The notes: generated from the sequence alone by a model not told the origin. A DNA stretch of 64,000 nucleotides from Alligator mississippiensis (GCF_030867095.1 NC_081824.1:145605433-145669432), one strand, 5' to 3'. Shown: positions 11,466 to 24,364, counted from the first letter of the stretch. Made by a program: numbers and translations.

Positions 11466-14400
11466 AAGTTTCTATTGAATGCAAACAGTCTTGCAAGCTC
11501 CATACGTTTTCATAATGTGAGAGGGAACCAATCTGGTCTTTGGTAGAAAGGAGTAAGGCTATAAGTATACAGTTGAAGACAGGCCCGTAGAGCCTATAAT
11601 GAAGAAACATAAAAAATCTATGCACTGCTGCTATATTTAGGGTGCAATCACTAGATGTCACTCTAGCCTAAGGTAACGATTTGTACAAATAAAAAAAATA
11701 TTCTACAAATGGCATAAGTTATGCTCACTTAAACAGGAAAAGTCATTTCTAATTTTTATTTATAAGAGAAGATGAACTAAGTTAATTCATAGAAGTAGAA
11801 GTATATAGAAATAAGAATCTTGGTATAATGGTACAGATTTCCACTTGTTTAATATGGGCAAAGCTTTTACCCTAAAGGGTCACAAACAATAAATAGTGCA
11901 AATGTAAACTCATTCTAGGATAACCTTTTATGACAGACAATGATAGAGTTTTTCCACACTGTGGCCCTAAGTTTCATTGGGACTGCTCTGTAAGTTTGCC
12001 ATATTGATAAACTGTTGGTCTGTTGTTCTATGTTCTTTTAGTATCAGTATTATATTGAGAACACATATACAGCTTATAGCAAACTGGGAACTAAGGTCTT
12101 GTGTACTGCAATATGTAAAAAATGGAGGAAGGAGCCCTGAGGCCTGGTGCATAGCAGGGAAGGGAGGGCATCACCCCAGATCTGCCTGCTTGTCCCATTT
12201 TTTTTTTTTTTAACAATGACCTTTTTTGTCTTCCCCTAGCTCCTCTTTAACCCATGGTTTTCTCTTTTCTCCAAGTCAAGGGGGTTTTAATGCACTTCCA
12301 GGTGAGTTGGGACATAACTGAGATGGAAAAAAATGAGAGGCAAATATGAAATATAACTTTGTACACAAAGCACATGAATATGCAGTGGGATTTAATGTCT
12401 AGATTGCTCATCAATGTGCACTTTTGTAATGAATGAAAAGCAAAATTACATCAGCTTTCTTTGTGTACTTCTAATAAATGACAGCATTCTGTCTGACTTA
12501 CTCCCCCCCATAAAACATTACACAGCTCCTTAATAATCTCTTGCTGGTCTTGTTAAGCCCAAGTGAAATGTAGGGTTTTTTAAATTACTTTTATATTTAT
12601 TAAATGTGTCCAAACAGCCTCTGGCTACCATTACACATTTGAAAACAAAACAGACACCTTGTTGATCTATGTAGAATCCCCTCCAGGATAAACTAGACAC
12701 ATTCCCCACCGCCACCTCCGTGGGCAAGAGCCTGAGTAAACAGATGAGCCACACACCCTGCCCAGAAGATCAACAGCCTTGGATTCTGTCAGACCAGTGG
12801 AGGAAGCACATTGCACAGAAGACAGACAGATCTCCAGTGACAATTCCCTGCCAGTAGTGCTTGCATGTTCAGAACTAAGGACTGGGTTGACAAAAATTTC
12901 CCAGCTGATATTGTACAGAGAAAGAGAAGTCCTTGTTAGGTAGTTTGGTATGTGAAATGCTAAATGTATAGACCTGAAGCCCAGTTCTCTCTGCCCTTCC
13001 TCAAAGGAATAATTGGTCCATTGCAGTTGATGGGATTATTTATATGGCTGAAGGTTCTGGCTTGGAGAAGAAGGACTTTGATATCTAGGTCTTTTCTATT
13101 TCTTGCAGCTAGAAAAACTGCCAGAGAAAGAAAAGAAAGATTGTTACCCTGATTTTTTTGTGACACCGGGAAAACAAGCACAACAGTGAGTTATATTAAT
13201 ATAAAAGCACCATGAGAGGAGAGCCAGGCTGTATTAGTAGTTGTATGATGGGCAAGATTTTGGCTTACAATCAGTGCTAGAGTATAATTTGCCTTCATTC
13301 ATACCAGGTCTAAAGTTAACCCAAGAAGAGTGGATGCTGGGATGTACTACTGCTGTAGGTAGATAGCTGTAGCTATGCTTGGTCAAGCCACAAGAGACTC
13401 TCCTATGTTTGCTGCATGTCCTCCCAACAGAACAATCTATCAACTGTCCAAACATTCAGCCAGTAATTGAGTCAAGCTGGCATTTGATAGGCAATTATTC
13501 ATAAGCCATGAATAACAAGATGTTGGATGTTGCAGCAAATGTCAGGTGACATCTTTTCCTTGTTGACATTTTGAGAAAGCATTCATTTAAAGGTGAGCTG
13601 AGGTGAACTGGGAAGTTTTATAAAGGGCTTAGGAATTTTGTGTGATGTATGACAGAGTAGACCATATGGCCTACACTGATTTATTTTAAACATATTTTCA
13701 ACAACATTTTAGAAAGTGATTTTACTGTTACCTGTCAAGACCTCAGCTCAGGGTGCCCTACAACTGAATGAGCTTAAGGAATCACAGGCAATCTGTACGG
13801 CATGGTTACCAAATGTTTTTGCTTCCTTGTGGCAGTTGCTTGTATTCTTTACTCCTGGCTTGATTGTCTCCATTTCTCCTTTTTTCTTTCCTTTTCTCCT
13901 TCCTTTTTTTTCATACTTTTTATCAGCTCATTCTTTCTTGCTGATTTTAACTGGTTATCTTTGTTTTATGCTCCCCTTTGTAAGCTCTCCCCCATTTTTT
14001 CTTCTACTCTGGCTTTTCTCAAGGATTTCTTTTCTCCTGTTCTTGAGCCATACCACATACTCAAACCTGTGTCTTGTTCAGTCACTCCCTAAATCAATAA
14101 CAGTCCTCTCTTGGACAATCCACTTTCTAGCAGCTCATTCCATCTTAAAAGCCACTCATTAATCCCAATATGACATCAATATCCATGACATCATTGTACA
14201 ACCACAAGAATTGCTGCTATCCTGTTCTGATCTGCTTTAACCACTGATTCTGGAGTAGCAACCTCTATTTGACAGCAGCCCAGCATGCCAGAGAGTGTGA
14301 GGTAGTATCTTTAGAAAGGCATGTGATTTTCTTTTGTTTCAGACCAGCCAGCTAAAGATTTTGAACCACCTTTACAGGCCTCTCGTCTGACATCAGCCAA

Positions 14401-14900
14401 CCCGTGATCTCACAAAAAACTGGGCTTTGTGAATAGGTCAGGAAGTAAAAGGTGTTGAGCAAGGACTAAAGTAAGAAAGAACATGTAGAAAAGCTGCTCC
14501 AACTCTGCTTCTAGAAGGAAAATAATTTTTTCTCCATTCCCTTCTAGCTTAGGAGAACTCCCCATCCTTCTCTTTTTTCTTCAGTTGGTGAAATGACAAC
14601 TTGCAAGGTGAGAAAACATGAACTAGGATCAGAAGGGGAACAGGTGCTCAGCTGTATGGAGTAGGTATCCTGCTGTCATGCCTGGAATTATGCTCATTTG
14701 TATGTTTTGGGTAAGTGGTACCAGGTGCCGTAACATGTACCACAAGCTTATCTTGCAGTTTAGTTCGTGAGGTTCCCAGCTTTCCCAACAGCAGGTGAAG
14801 TGACACCAGAACACAGAAGGAGGAGAAATGGCCAAGTTGGAGTCCCCTATGATAATTTTTTTTTCAATTTATGGTTCTTCCTTTCCAAGGAAAAGAAGAA
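11466..14900. other. Intergenic DNA without recognisable genes
   Basis: Mostly AT-rich. A T homopolymer lies at 12200-12211 and a CT/TTC-rich patch at 13870-14030. The patch produces hydrophobic Phe/Leu-rich chance frames (148 and 96 codons) with no family resemblance. Nothing else is supported. Confidence 0.5.
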
Positions 14901-14929
14901 GAAACTGCCATCCTAACTTAGAAGACAGA

Positions 14930-15270
14930 GGCCTGTAAAAGCTAAGCATCCCTAGCTGGTGTGAGCCAATCAGTGTTGTGTTGGGCACCTTGATGAACTA
15001 GTTAAGCTCCACCTGGGGCCAGTCAGGCTACCTTTTAACCATCTTGTCTGATTAACTATGGGATCACATTAAGGAGAGCCTGAACAACTGCCCCCTGGCT
15101 ATACAGTGAGCTTTATTCCAGAAGTAGCTTCTTACACACTTTCAGAACCCAGACCCGGACCCAGACCCAAAACTTAGCTCCTTTCTTTGGCTCCTGACTT
15201 CTTGTGGCATTGTCTGCTGCCCTGTACTGAACCACTCATGCACTGATCATAAGACAGCCCTGCTGTGAGT
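14930..15270 (+). repeat. Unclassified promoter- or LTR-like repeat remnant
   Basis: A pyrimidine-rich run of CTGACTTCTTG, CAGACCCGGACCCAGACCC and CTCCTTTCTTTGGCTCCTGAC words resembles the stretch at 34330-34570 (TGGCTCTTGACTTGAC, TGACTCCTGGAACTTGG). The two probably belong to one old dispersed family. No ends, coding sequence or target duplication can be defined. Confidence 0.3.
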
Positions 15271-16797
15271 ATTGCCAAAAATCACCCAAAAATATGGAAT
15301 CTTGTGCTAGCTGGGCAAAGAAGCTCCAGTTGTACCTTTGGCTCACAAACCTCTTCAAATCTTCATATTTTCACCCAGGTCAGCAATTTTGAACTGAAGT
15401 AGGTGAGAACATAAAGTAACTTGAAGGCATTATACCAAAGGATTCTTTTGTTATTGCATTTACTGGATTTCTTTTTCATATATAAAAGTAACAAAGTAGT
15501 AATTTCTTAACCACAGATTGGCAATAGAAAAACATCTAATTTTATTTCATTATGTCTGTTTTGTTTCCTTGTCCTAATCCTATATTTGAATTATTCTTTT
15601 GCATTTATACACATAAATGACCAAGTCCTTTAAAGTCAAAATATTTTTAAGTAAGTCACACTTCTGCTGAATAATTTATTGTAAAAAATGGCATGAGGTC
15701 AACACAATTTAGAGACAAGTCAGTTATTTGGTGACTTAATGCAATATGAATTTTATACCTAAATAAATAACAGGAAAATATTGTTAAGTAGTCTTTTGAA
15801 CTTGATAGGAAACTTCAAAAGAAGAGCCCTTTTGCCTTGTCTTTTTTTAGTGATCTTCTGAGTGCTTTATCTTTGCTCCCACAATAGGCTCAATTTTTAA
15901 GTGTGGTTGTTCATAAAATAGCATATTCCACTAAAATTTGAAATTGGCTGAGCAAAATGCATTGGATACTGTTGTTAACAACAAAGGACAAATTGAGACT
16001 TGTAAATTGTACACATGAATGTATAATTCAGAATTTATGTTGTCAATAATGCAAGTCATCCAACTGGGAAATTGAAACAACCAGGTGACTTTAAGCCAAT
16101 GAGAATAGCTCAAAATGAGAACATTCACTGCATATTCACTGTGTGGAGAATTATCTCCATCTGCTTTATTTTAGGGCTTTGACATTAGAGACAGTAGGTC
16201 CAGAATAACAGAATACAGCTCCTAATGTAAGAAGCAGAATGGTGTCATATAACGGAGTGAAAAAAATCCTGATGATGAAAGCTTTAAAAGGTATCTGTAA
16301 TCTACCTGAAATGTTCTTTCTTGCAAGACAGACTGAAGGGAGTTAATGTAGTGATATTCCTGGTTTGGAGTACACGGTACCCATCATTCCTTTCTCTAGA
16401 AGGTTCAAGACGATTATTAATGTTACTTACAAGATTTACTCTGATGTATCTAGATGCTCCTTTATTAATGATCTTGCTAATAGCTGGTGACAGTGGGAGA
16501 GTGAATTTCCACAGTTCACAGCCTTTTGTAAGGCCTCTTCTGGAACATTTCTTTTCACTATCATCACCCAGACCCTCCTGTCCTCTCCACCCCCCTTCCC
16601 CCACCTTGACCTCTTTATCAGTCAGTGAGTGGTACCAGAGGATTAAGACATATAATCTTACCATGTGCACTTTTTTGCAGCAGTGTATACTAATGGGAAG
16701 AATTAAAAAAAGAAAGAAAGAAATGTTTTGTAACACATACACACTTAAACAGGTTTCTGTTAATTATATTATAGAGTAACAATACAAAAAACTAAAA
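15271..16797. other. No recognisable feature
   Basis: AT-rich DNA. The 146- and 152-codon overlapping frames at 16302-16779 lie on opposite strands of the same low-complexity sequence and show no known domain. Confidence 0.5.
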
Positions 16798-16902
16798 CTC
16801 TTGGTTCCAGAATGATACCTTTTATTAGACCAACTGGAAAATTGTAAGAATTGTCCTTTTCTGCAAGCTTTCAGGATCAGAGTCCCTTTGTCAGAAGTAA
16901 CA
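16798..16902 (-). repeat. Dispersed repeat 3' end ('TTTTATTAGACCAACTGG')
   Basis: Read on the minus strand it gives 'ctgacaaagggactctgatcctgaaagcttgcag' followed by 'agttggtctaataaaaggtatca'. That word order is common as the tail of a multicopy sauropsid repeat. I recognise the pattern but not its formal family; a Penelope-like or SINE tail is possible. About 105 bp. Confidence 0.5.
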
Positions 16903-19209
16903 ATGGCATTTATTTTCACAGGCTCCTTTCTTAGTTGCCATTACTGCATTAATGTTGATCTTGTTAGATACAATAATACAAAATGTATCTGATAATAATA
17001 GAAGTATTTCCATTGACCTTAATAGGGTCTGAATATCAGGTACTTTATTATGTTGGGAAGCTCTGATAGTTTGTACCACTAAGTAAGGCATGCTGGCTAC
17101 TAGCCATGAAAATAAGGAAGCAGCTATGCAAATGTGCATAATTTTATTTTCCTCAAATAAGGGAAAGAACAGCTACTTCTGTTCCACTCAGTCAGAATCT
17201 GCAGTTATTTTAGAGTCTGTATTCAGTGTGGCCCAAGTCATAGAAGACAGTATGACTCCCACTCTTGGCTTTTCAATGAGAAAAGTGGCATGCTACTATC
17301 CAACAGTCTTGCATTTCATTACAGAGACTTATGTGCAAATACATCAGATACGTGGATTACAGCTAGTGTCTAAAATGACATCTAAAGGCTATCTACCTTG
17401 AGGCCTGCCAAATACTTTACATCCTTGCAGTTAGTCTCCAGCACAAGGCTATCCAAATATAACTGTGACACTATTAACCATTGTAATGATGAGGTCATGA
17501 AGACGAACAGTTGCCCTGTGGAGCTAGGAGAAACTGAGGCATTAAAGTCATACCGGACTTGACTATATTCAGGTATCCTATCTCTAGAAGAAATTAATAC
17601 AAAATGCTTCTTTGCTCACATTCTAATAATAGATAGCAATAATTAGCATTTATTTTAAGTGACGAAGATGGCAGGGAGTTTTATGTCATGAGTAATGCCT
17701 GATACCAGAGGAGTATTTGCAGTTATATATGATACTTAAGATATCTGAAGTGTGTGAAACCTTTTTGGGAAAGCAACAAGAACTTCTTACATTAAAAATT
17801 ATTTAAGCTATTTTTAAGTCATGCTTATGATAAAGTTTGCAGCCTTAAACTTTTTGTACAGCCCAGTATCAGAGGAACTGCTCATTTGAAATGAACATGT
17901 CTACATTGAAAAAGGCAGCAAACAGGGCTTTGTTTTAATAATATATGATAAATAACCTGTTTACTTGGGAAAATATGTAAGCCTTCATACATAAAGCTTC
18001 TCATGTAATGTAATGCTAGGAACTTCCCTGGGTTATCTCACTTTTGTTGAAGAGCAGGATGATCATGGGTGGCCAAACAGTATGAAAAAGGATCTTTTCA
18101 TGCCTTTGGTACAATTTGAAATCCCTGTGATTGCAAGCCATTGACGACTTGATCACTTAGGGTAATCTAAAATTTACAGGGGAGTGGTAAGTTTCTTGGA
18201 TCCCTGCATGTCTGGTAGCAAAAGGCCCTTTTGAAAATGTCCTTCCATTCTTCTCTGTGCTGATCATGCAGTTCAGTAATAATGTGCAACACTCAATTCC
18301 TGCAGGACACTGGAAAGACTTTATCTAAATCAACCCCCATTGCCATACCTGTAAGGCAATTATCCTTTCTCTGAAGGATTTCTCTAAAGAGTCCAAATCC
18401 TGTGCTTGTTCTTTTCTCACTAAAGGAGACTGGATAGCCAACAGCCAGTCCTTATGTTACCAGATGACTGCTATTTCATTACTGTCTTATCTTGCTATCC
18501 TGTCCAGTCAGTTTCATTCAGCATCATCAACTCTGACAATTCACTTCTTTTTTTTAAGCTGCAGCTACTGGAGTTGGATGATTCTGGTTTGTAATAGAAA
18601 CTAAGTCTCTCACATAAAGTTAATATAGATCACATTTTACCATTTTTAAAACTTTATCACTCTTGAGTCAATCTGACTTGCGACAAAAGAGTGGCTCACA
18701 ATTCTTGAAAGTTTCAGATTAGTGACACTGTTCACTAGCTGGCAGGGAAACACCAGAGCAGATCTTTCCCCACCTAGGGAGCTAGTAAGCACAGAGGATA
18801 ACTCTTTTCAGCAGCTTCATCTGAACACATGCAGCATCTGTTCACAAGGCTGCAGCATTATTGACACAAGGTCAGATCTTGTAAGATGCTGAGTTCAGTC
18901 AGGCACTTAAGACATGAGTACTCCCATCGAAGTCACATCCACAGTGACTGTTGTAGAAATAGTGGTGATAAGGAAGTGAGGAGGTAATGATTTTGCTGCC
19001 TCTCTGTCATGATGGGTATGTCCGCAGTCTCTCTTTGGGGTTTGGAGTAAAGTGGTCAGAGGCTGATAGGCTACTGACCTGTCTTTGGGTCAGCCCCGCC
19101 TTTGAGGAAATATACTTATGGTTTGTCAGATGTTATCACATTTGATAAGAGACAAAGCTTTGTTTTACCTGTGAAAAGGATGTTAGATTGTTCATTAATG
19201 ACAAAAAAA
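16903..19209. other. No recognisable feature
   Basis: AT-rich, apparently single-copy DNA. No gene, RNA or repeat supported. Confidence 0.5.
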
Positions 19210-19367
19210 GGAAATTTCAAAGTTTCATTTCCTAACTTTCTGTTCATACTGGTGATAGGCATCTATCTTCTCCTCAGGTTACTGAGCTGGAAGTTTCAAA
19301 GTTTTATTTCCTAACTTCCTGTTCATACTGGTGATAGGTATCTATCTTCTCCTCAGGTTACTGCATT
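19210..19367 (+). repeat. 79-bp tandem duplication (2 copies)
   Basis: Unit 1 spans 19210-19288 and unit 2 19289-19367. Both start GGAARTTTCAAAGTTTYATT and contain TCATACTGGTGATAGG and ATCTTCTCCTCAGGTTACTG. About 72 of 79 positions agree, so the duplication is not very recent. It adds no coding capacity. Confidence 0.9.
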
Positions 19368-19587
19368 GGAAGTGGGAAACCCGAGCTTTCCCTGCTTACA
19401 GAAATGGACTGTAGCAATTCCTTATGGCATTTCCCTATGAGCAGGGAACACATTGCCCATTGTCTCACAGGATCAACAGGCAGGACAATGAGGAACATGC
19501 TTCACCCAATGAAGTGGATCAACTGTGTTGGACATCCTGGCACAGCTGATCTGCTTCATTTGGCAATGTCTATGTATACCCTTAGGG

Positions 19588-19895
19588 TAGGGACAGACAT
19601 TCAAAAAGTCTGAGCCTGAATTGATTCAATCTTTATAGTATACCCTGAAGAGCTTGAACTCATTTGCAAGTGGATAGACATTCACTTTTAAATCAAGAAA
19701 TGCAGGCACATGCCTGCAGTGGCTCAGGGTAGAAGCCAGGGGGCACTAGAGCAGCCCTTCCTTCCCTTCTACAGCACTGAGCTGAGGTGGGGGTATGGCT
19801 AGGCCTGGGCAGGATGCTCTGATTAGGGAGGGGTTTAAAACCTTACCCTGCCTGCACAGTCTTAGGTTTTTCCTGGCTTCCTCCTCAAGAGGCAG
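19588..19895 (+). mobile_element. CTAGGGACAGAC-family element, left part (copy A2)
   Basis: Begins TAGGGACAGACATTCAAAAA and continues through the CTGAATTGATTCAA, GACATTCACTTTT, TGCAGTGGCTCAGG and GGGGTTTAAAACC blocks that define the family. The right-hand part and right terminus seen in copies A1, A4 and A5 are missing here. The right boundary is approximate. Confidence 0.7.
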
Positions 19896-20389
19896 GGAGT
19901 ATTACCAGACCCTGGCCCCCAGCTAGCACTCTGAGGCAAAGGATGGTTGAGTGGGGGAGGACACCTTGTGTGGAATGCATGCATCGGTTGATGATATTGA
20001 ACTTTTCAATCTCCCTCTCTCTGCTTCTTCATACCGTCTGCAGCAAACCTGACAGGCAGGCAAGCCAGCAGGGAGCTGATAACACAAAGCTTATCACAGC
20101 CCATCAAGAAAACAAAATTATCTCTCATTAGTTCAAGCTCTTCTTAAACAGCTTTTTCCAAGGAAGAAAGGGAGGGACATTACCAGCTGACCTGTTGATT
20201 AGCTCCAAAAAGCCCTAAGCTGATACTGTTCTGTCTGCCTTTGTCCCAGTGAAATTGGAGACACACACATAGACACCTCTCAGCATTACCTAGCATGGTA
20301 GTGGCATAATTATGACCAGATACAGGGTAAGGTCCATGCTGTGGGAGAGGAGAGGGAGGGATGGGAGGATCCCTGTTTGAGCAGTAAAT

Positions 20390-20597
20390 GGCGAGGGGAG
20401 GGGGTTCAGCAGGGGGAAGCCAAGCAGATGCAGACTGTGTAGGCAGGGTGGGGGTTTAAACTTCTCTCTAATCAGAGCATCCTGCCACAGTCTGGGCAAG
20501 CCCCCACCTCCCCCACTCAGCACTGTGGAAGAGAGGGATGGCTTCTCTAGCACCCCCCACCAGCTTCTAGCCTGAGCCATTGCAGAGGTAGAAGATA
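20390..20597 (-). mobile_element. Inverted fragment of the CTAGGGACAGAC family (copy A3)
   Basis: The reverse complement reads TGGCTCAGGCTAGAAGC, a GTGCTAGAGAAGCC block, GGCAGGATGCTCTGATTAG and AGTTTAAACCCCCACCCTGCC. It matches 19700-19860 closely, including the GCAGGATGCTCTGATTAG word, which the other family copies do not share. The pair forms an inverted repeat with a roughly 500-bp spacer. Confidence 0.65.
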
Positions 20598-20723
20598 ATG
20601 TGTCCTTATCACATGAGTAAACTGAGTTACCCAAACACCGTAAACTGACCAATGCAATGGACTGAGCTGGCAACAAGCAAGAGTGAGAGTCATGATTCCC
20701 TATCTTATTCTTTAACTACACCC

Positions 20724-20983
20724 TGGCTGCATCTACACAAGATGCTGACTGCACAGTAGCTTACTACTACTGCGCAGTACTGTCGCATGGCATGAAGTGT
20801 GACACAATGCTACTGTACAGTAGTAACGAGCTGCTGTGCAGTAAGCCTCATCTAAAAGCCATTCAGTGACACTACTGTGCAGTAACTTTGGTTACTGAAC
20901 AGTCATTTAGTACTTGTTTGTACAAGTACTAAATGACTATGCAGTAATGACTGCACAGTCAGTGTCTCAAGTAGATCTGGCCA
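20724..20983. mobile_element. TIR element rich in palindromic TACTGYGCAGTA words
   Basis: The left end TGGCTGCATCTACACAAGAT and the reverse complement of the right end, TGGCCAGATCTACTTGAGAC, are imperfect inverted repeats that continue into CTGACTGCACAGT on both sides (about 34 bp). At least seven copies or variants of TACTGYGCAGTA occur inside, for example TACTGCGCAGTA and CTACTGTACAGTAG. At 20901-20917 and 20922-20938 there is a perfect 17-bp inverted repeat with a 4-base loop, extending to 26 bp with 2 mismatches. No ORF. The terminus is of the same GGGTGCATCTACA type as family B. Confidence 0.75.
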
Positions 20984-20993
20984 CTGTATAAGG

Positions 20994-21175
20994 CAGTGGT
21001 TCCCATCCTTGGGTCGTGACCCAAATGAGGGATGTGGGGGCAATGCCAGCAGTACCACACACAAAGGATGAGCCATGCTGCATGCCGGGAACTCCCCTGA
21101 TGCCACCTCTGGGCTGCCACTGCAGTACTCTGCTCCCAGCAGTAGGTCATGGCAAAAAAAGGTTGGGAACCACTG
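20994..21175. mobile_element. hAT MITE (182 bp) with CAGTGGTTCCCA termini
   Basis: Left end CAGTGGTTCCCATCC; right end GGTTGGGAACCACTG. The flanks GTATAAGG (20986-20993) and GTGTAAGG (21176-21183) are an 8-bp target duplication with one difference. The inner GGTCGTGACC and GGTCATGGC words are typical of Charlie-like hAT MITEs. It inserted only about 10 bp beyond the end of the preceding TIR element. Non-coding. Confidence 0.85.
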
Positions 21176-21183
21176 GTGTAAGG

Positions 21184-24169
21184 ACTGGGGCATATGTGGT
21201 CTGGCCTAGTGTGTGGGCCAACAGAGAAAGCACCAGATACAGAAGCTAGAGTCCAAGGCACCCAAACAAAGAAGGAATTCTAGAAGCAGAGTCCAAGTTA
21301 CAGGCTGAGTCCAGGTTTGGCCTCAGAAAAGAGCTGCCTGCTTGACAGAAAAAGGCAAAATCCAATAAACTTGTCAGCCAGTAATGAAAAATGGTAGTGC
21401 CACAGATAAGATGGACAGACAGCTTTCATGTACAAACCATTTTTATATTAGGTTAAGCACTCAACCTTAAGTCAGCAGATAGTTCAGCATAAAAATATTC
21501 TTTGTGTCTGTTTTTTTTGGGGGGGGCGTGAAATTTCCTGGATTTTTAATTTAGTACTTTTTTTTAAAGGCTAGCTTTCAAAACACACAAGTTCAGCTTT
21601 GTTTTTCAATGTGAATATAAATATATTTCACAGGAAATGCATTTTAAAATATTTTAAAGAAAAAATGGCATGTTTGATAAGTCTCCTCAATTTGAACTTT
21701 GCCATCAGGAACAACTAGGTTGTACATGCCTTTAAAAAAGACTATTTTGGAATGTTATAATTAACTGGGGAAAAAAATATTTATTTCAGTGATGAAACTG
21801 GGCAGAATTCACATTCTGTTAACCAAAACACACTAATGTTTCACTGTTTTACTCACCCCATCAGTAGATGTCATTTCTTATTGCCTTAAATCTATACATG
21901 ATTTTTAGCCAAAAAGCAATTGCAATTGGTAGAAATGGAAATTTGGCTGAAATCCAATATTGCATTTTCATAAATCCCCATTAAATTATTATTTTTTCTA
22001 CAAATTGATTTCATGTGACATTTTAGGTAGTTAACTCTTCAAGAACAAAGAACAATGTTAGGTCAAATCAACATAGATACTTTTCTTGACTCCAGCATGG
22101 AACTGCTTGTGTGGGTAAGATGGATAGAATGTGGCCTGTTGTTCAATAAATTAAGTAGAGCGGTTGCCAAATCATTGTTTTCAAGCTTATCTGTTGATGC
22201 CCAAACCTGCTGAAACTTTAACAATAATGAAAACCTTTATACATTTTTCAGCTGTTTTAAAATGGCTGTAAATCCCAGGCTTCAATAAATAAAATAAAGC
22301 TGGGAAACTCAAAATTACTCACAGGCCTAAAACATTTCTAAAAGAGTTTGTAGGTACACAGAGAAAAGGGTGCCCCAACTTTCATAAATAATGTAAAGAG
22401 TTAGGGAAGAAGGGAAAGGAATTTCAAAAAGTAAAAGTAACAATTCCTTCCCCCACGTCCCAGCGTGCCATCAAATTTGAAACCAACTGTTTTTAAATGG
22501 TGCATAATCCTTCCCTGGGATAAATTTATGTCAGGTTGCAACTAGGAATGAGTTAATGATGAAGTGAAAATCCCTGACTATAAAGGACATTACTTGGCAA
22601 GCAGGAAGCTTATGATTGTTCTGGCTCTACATTTTGGCTTGTTTGAGAGAACACCACAATTTTTTAGGTTGTTTCAAATCAACACATTCTTTTAAGAAGA
22701 GACAGCTTCAACCCATTCTGAGTTATTCTTTCCTATTTCTTTATTAGGCTTATTTATTTATCATGCAAATTTTAAACCAATGGGAGATGGTATGTCTGTA
22801 AGGGGGATGGTGGAATCCTCATGTTGTTGAGGCTGCAAATGGATTGGCACTGTATTTGCAAGCAGCAGCTGCATCTCTCGCTCTCTTTGGGAGTACTTCA
22901 TTTCATAGTATTTCCAGTCATGATGTAAGTAGCAGCCCCTGGGCATACAAATTGAATATTGACTAAAAAAAAGTTATTTGTTTTTCAAATAAAAGATAGA
23001 ATTTGGCTGTGTTCCACATCTCTGGATATATGAATACTGCTCTGTTAAGGAAGCCCCACTCCCGCTCCACACACACCTAACCCAGAAACGAGGCACTGTA
23101 ACCATGCTGAGAGTGTCCTTCGTCACCACTCTTGAGACTTTTTCTGGTGCATTCAAAAGCAATGTCAGGGGATGCTTCTAGTTCACCACCACATTTCAAG
23201 GTGCGGTGTGTGTAGAATAGGAGCACTGGGGGAGTAGGTGTAGATAACAAAGGGCATGCCTATTAATTTATAACCTGGCCACACTCACTACTGTGGTGTC
23301 AAGAGACCTTTTTTTCCTTTTAGTCTCACCTGTCAACTAAGCAGCAACAATGGAGCAGCACAAAATCTGCGCCACTCATTCTGTTTCCAGAGTTTATTTT
23401 TTACCAAGTGTTTAACTATGATGCTATGGTTTGTACCTGGAGTGTCACATGATTGTCAAGTCCTTTGCAAAAATGTGATATGGAAATCTGAGCACTTGAT
23501 TTCTACCTCCTAATCTGAGAATGTTCTGTGAGAATTGCCTCTACTTGTCCTTATTTTCTTTCCTCAAAGTTTGCTAATTGACCTAGCAACATTTCTTTCT
23601 AACCTTCTTCCCCTGTATCTTTCTAGGTCTACATGGAAAAGCTTCTCACCATAAAGATGCTATACAGATGTGATTTGAAGGCAGGAATATGTGATGCCAC
23701 AGGCAGGGTGGATTGTTAGAAAATTGTCTGCTGCACTCAGAGCTATCACCAATGAGGGTGAGTTCTGTTGCTCTTGATCATCTCTTTTGTCTTGGAAAGT
23801 TCCTGTGCCCTTGAGTTCTTATGAGTCCAGGACATCAGGGAGCAGTTTAGAATAAAGATCAAAACTGTGAATTTAATCAAGAATTATTTTGTTGAGTACA
23901 TGTAATGCTTATACTCTATACTCATCCCTGTACTAGCTGAGACAGTTTTTCTCTATGAAAGAAGCTAGAGTAGGTAAAGAGGCTTCAGGTAGCTTCAAAC
24001 TTCTTCCTTTAGGAGGAGTGTTTGGCAGCTTCTAGGACAGGGGTCTAGTTCTACCCAGTGAATATCTGAAATGTTTTAAATGAACTATTTTTCAAATAAA
24101 CTAGAGTTCTGGAAGCCAGTATTCCCCTATCACTAGACTAACATGGGCTGGTGGACGTTAGCTGTTGTA
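21184..24169. other. No recognisable feature
   Basis: AT-rich, apparently unique DNA with short homopolymers (T8G8 near 21512). No gene, RNA or named repeat supported. Confidence 0.5.
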
Positions 24170-24355
24170 CAGAGCTTTACATATGGTAACTCATTACTCA
24201 GTATAATTTCCTCATGAGACAAGTACGCAACATTGCCACTGCATAAAAGAGAAAGAAAAGAAACTTTAGGTGAACTGATAAGGGCCCCAGAGGGAGTCAG
24301 TACTGGAGCTGGGGTTAGCATACAGTGATCACTTGCTTTTAATTTTGTGTTTAGT
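24170..24355 (+). repeat. MIR-like SINE remnant (weak)
   Basis: The word order TTTCCTCATGAGACAAGTA, AAAGAGAAAGAAAAGAAACTT, AGGTGAACTGATAAGGGCCC and GTACTGGAGCTGGGGTT loosely follows the MIR core ('cctcatgagaaac... agtgacttgcccaagg... agagctgggatt'). It abuts the hAT MITE on its right. Strongly diverged. Confidence 0.4.
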
Positions 24356-24364
24356 TCACTAGAC

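Noticed and set aside
13716-14162. 148-codon hydrophobic frame
   Set aside because: It covers a TTTC/TTCC-rich patch; the Phe/Leu bias is compositional and a second frame overlaps it.
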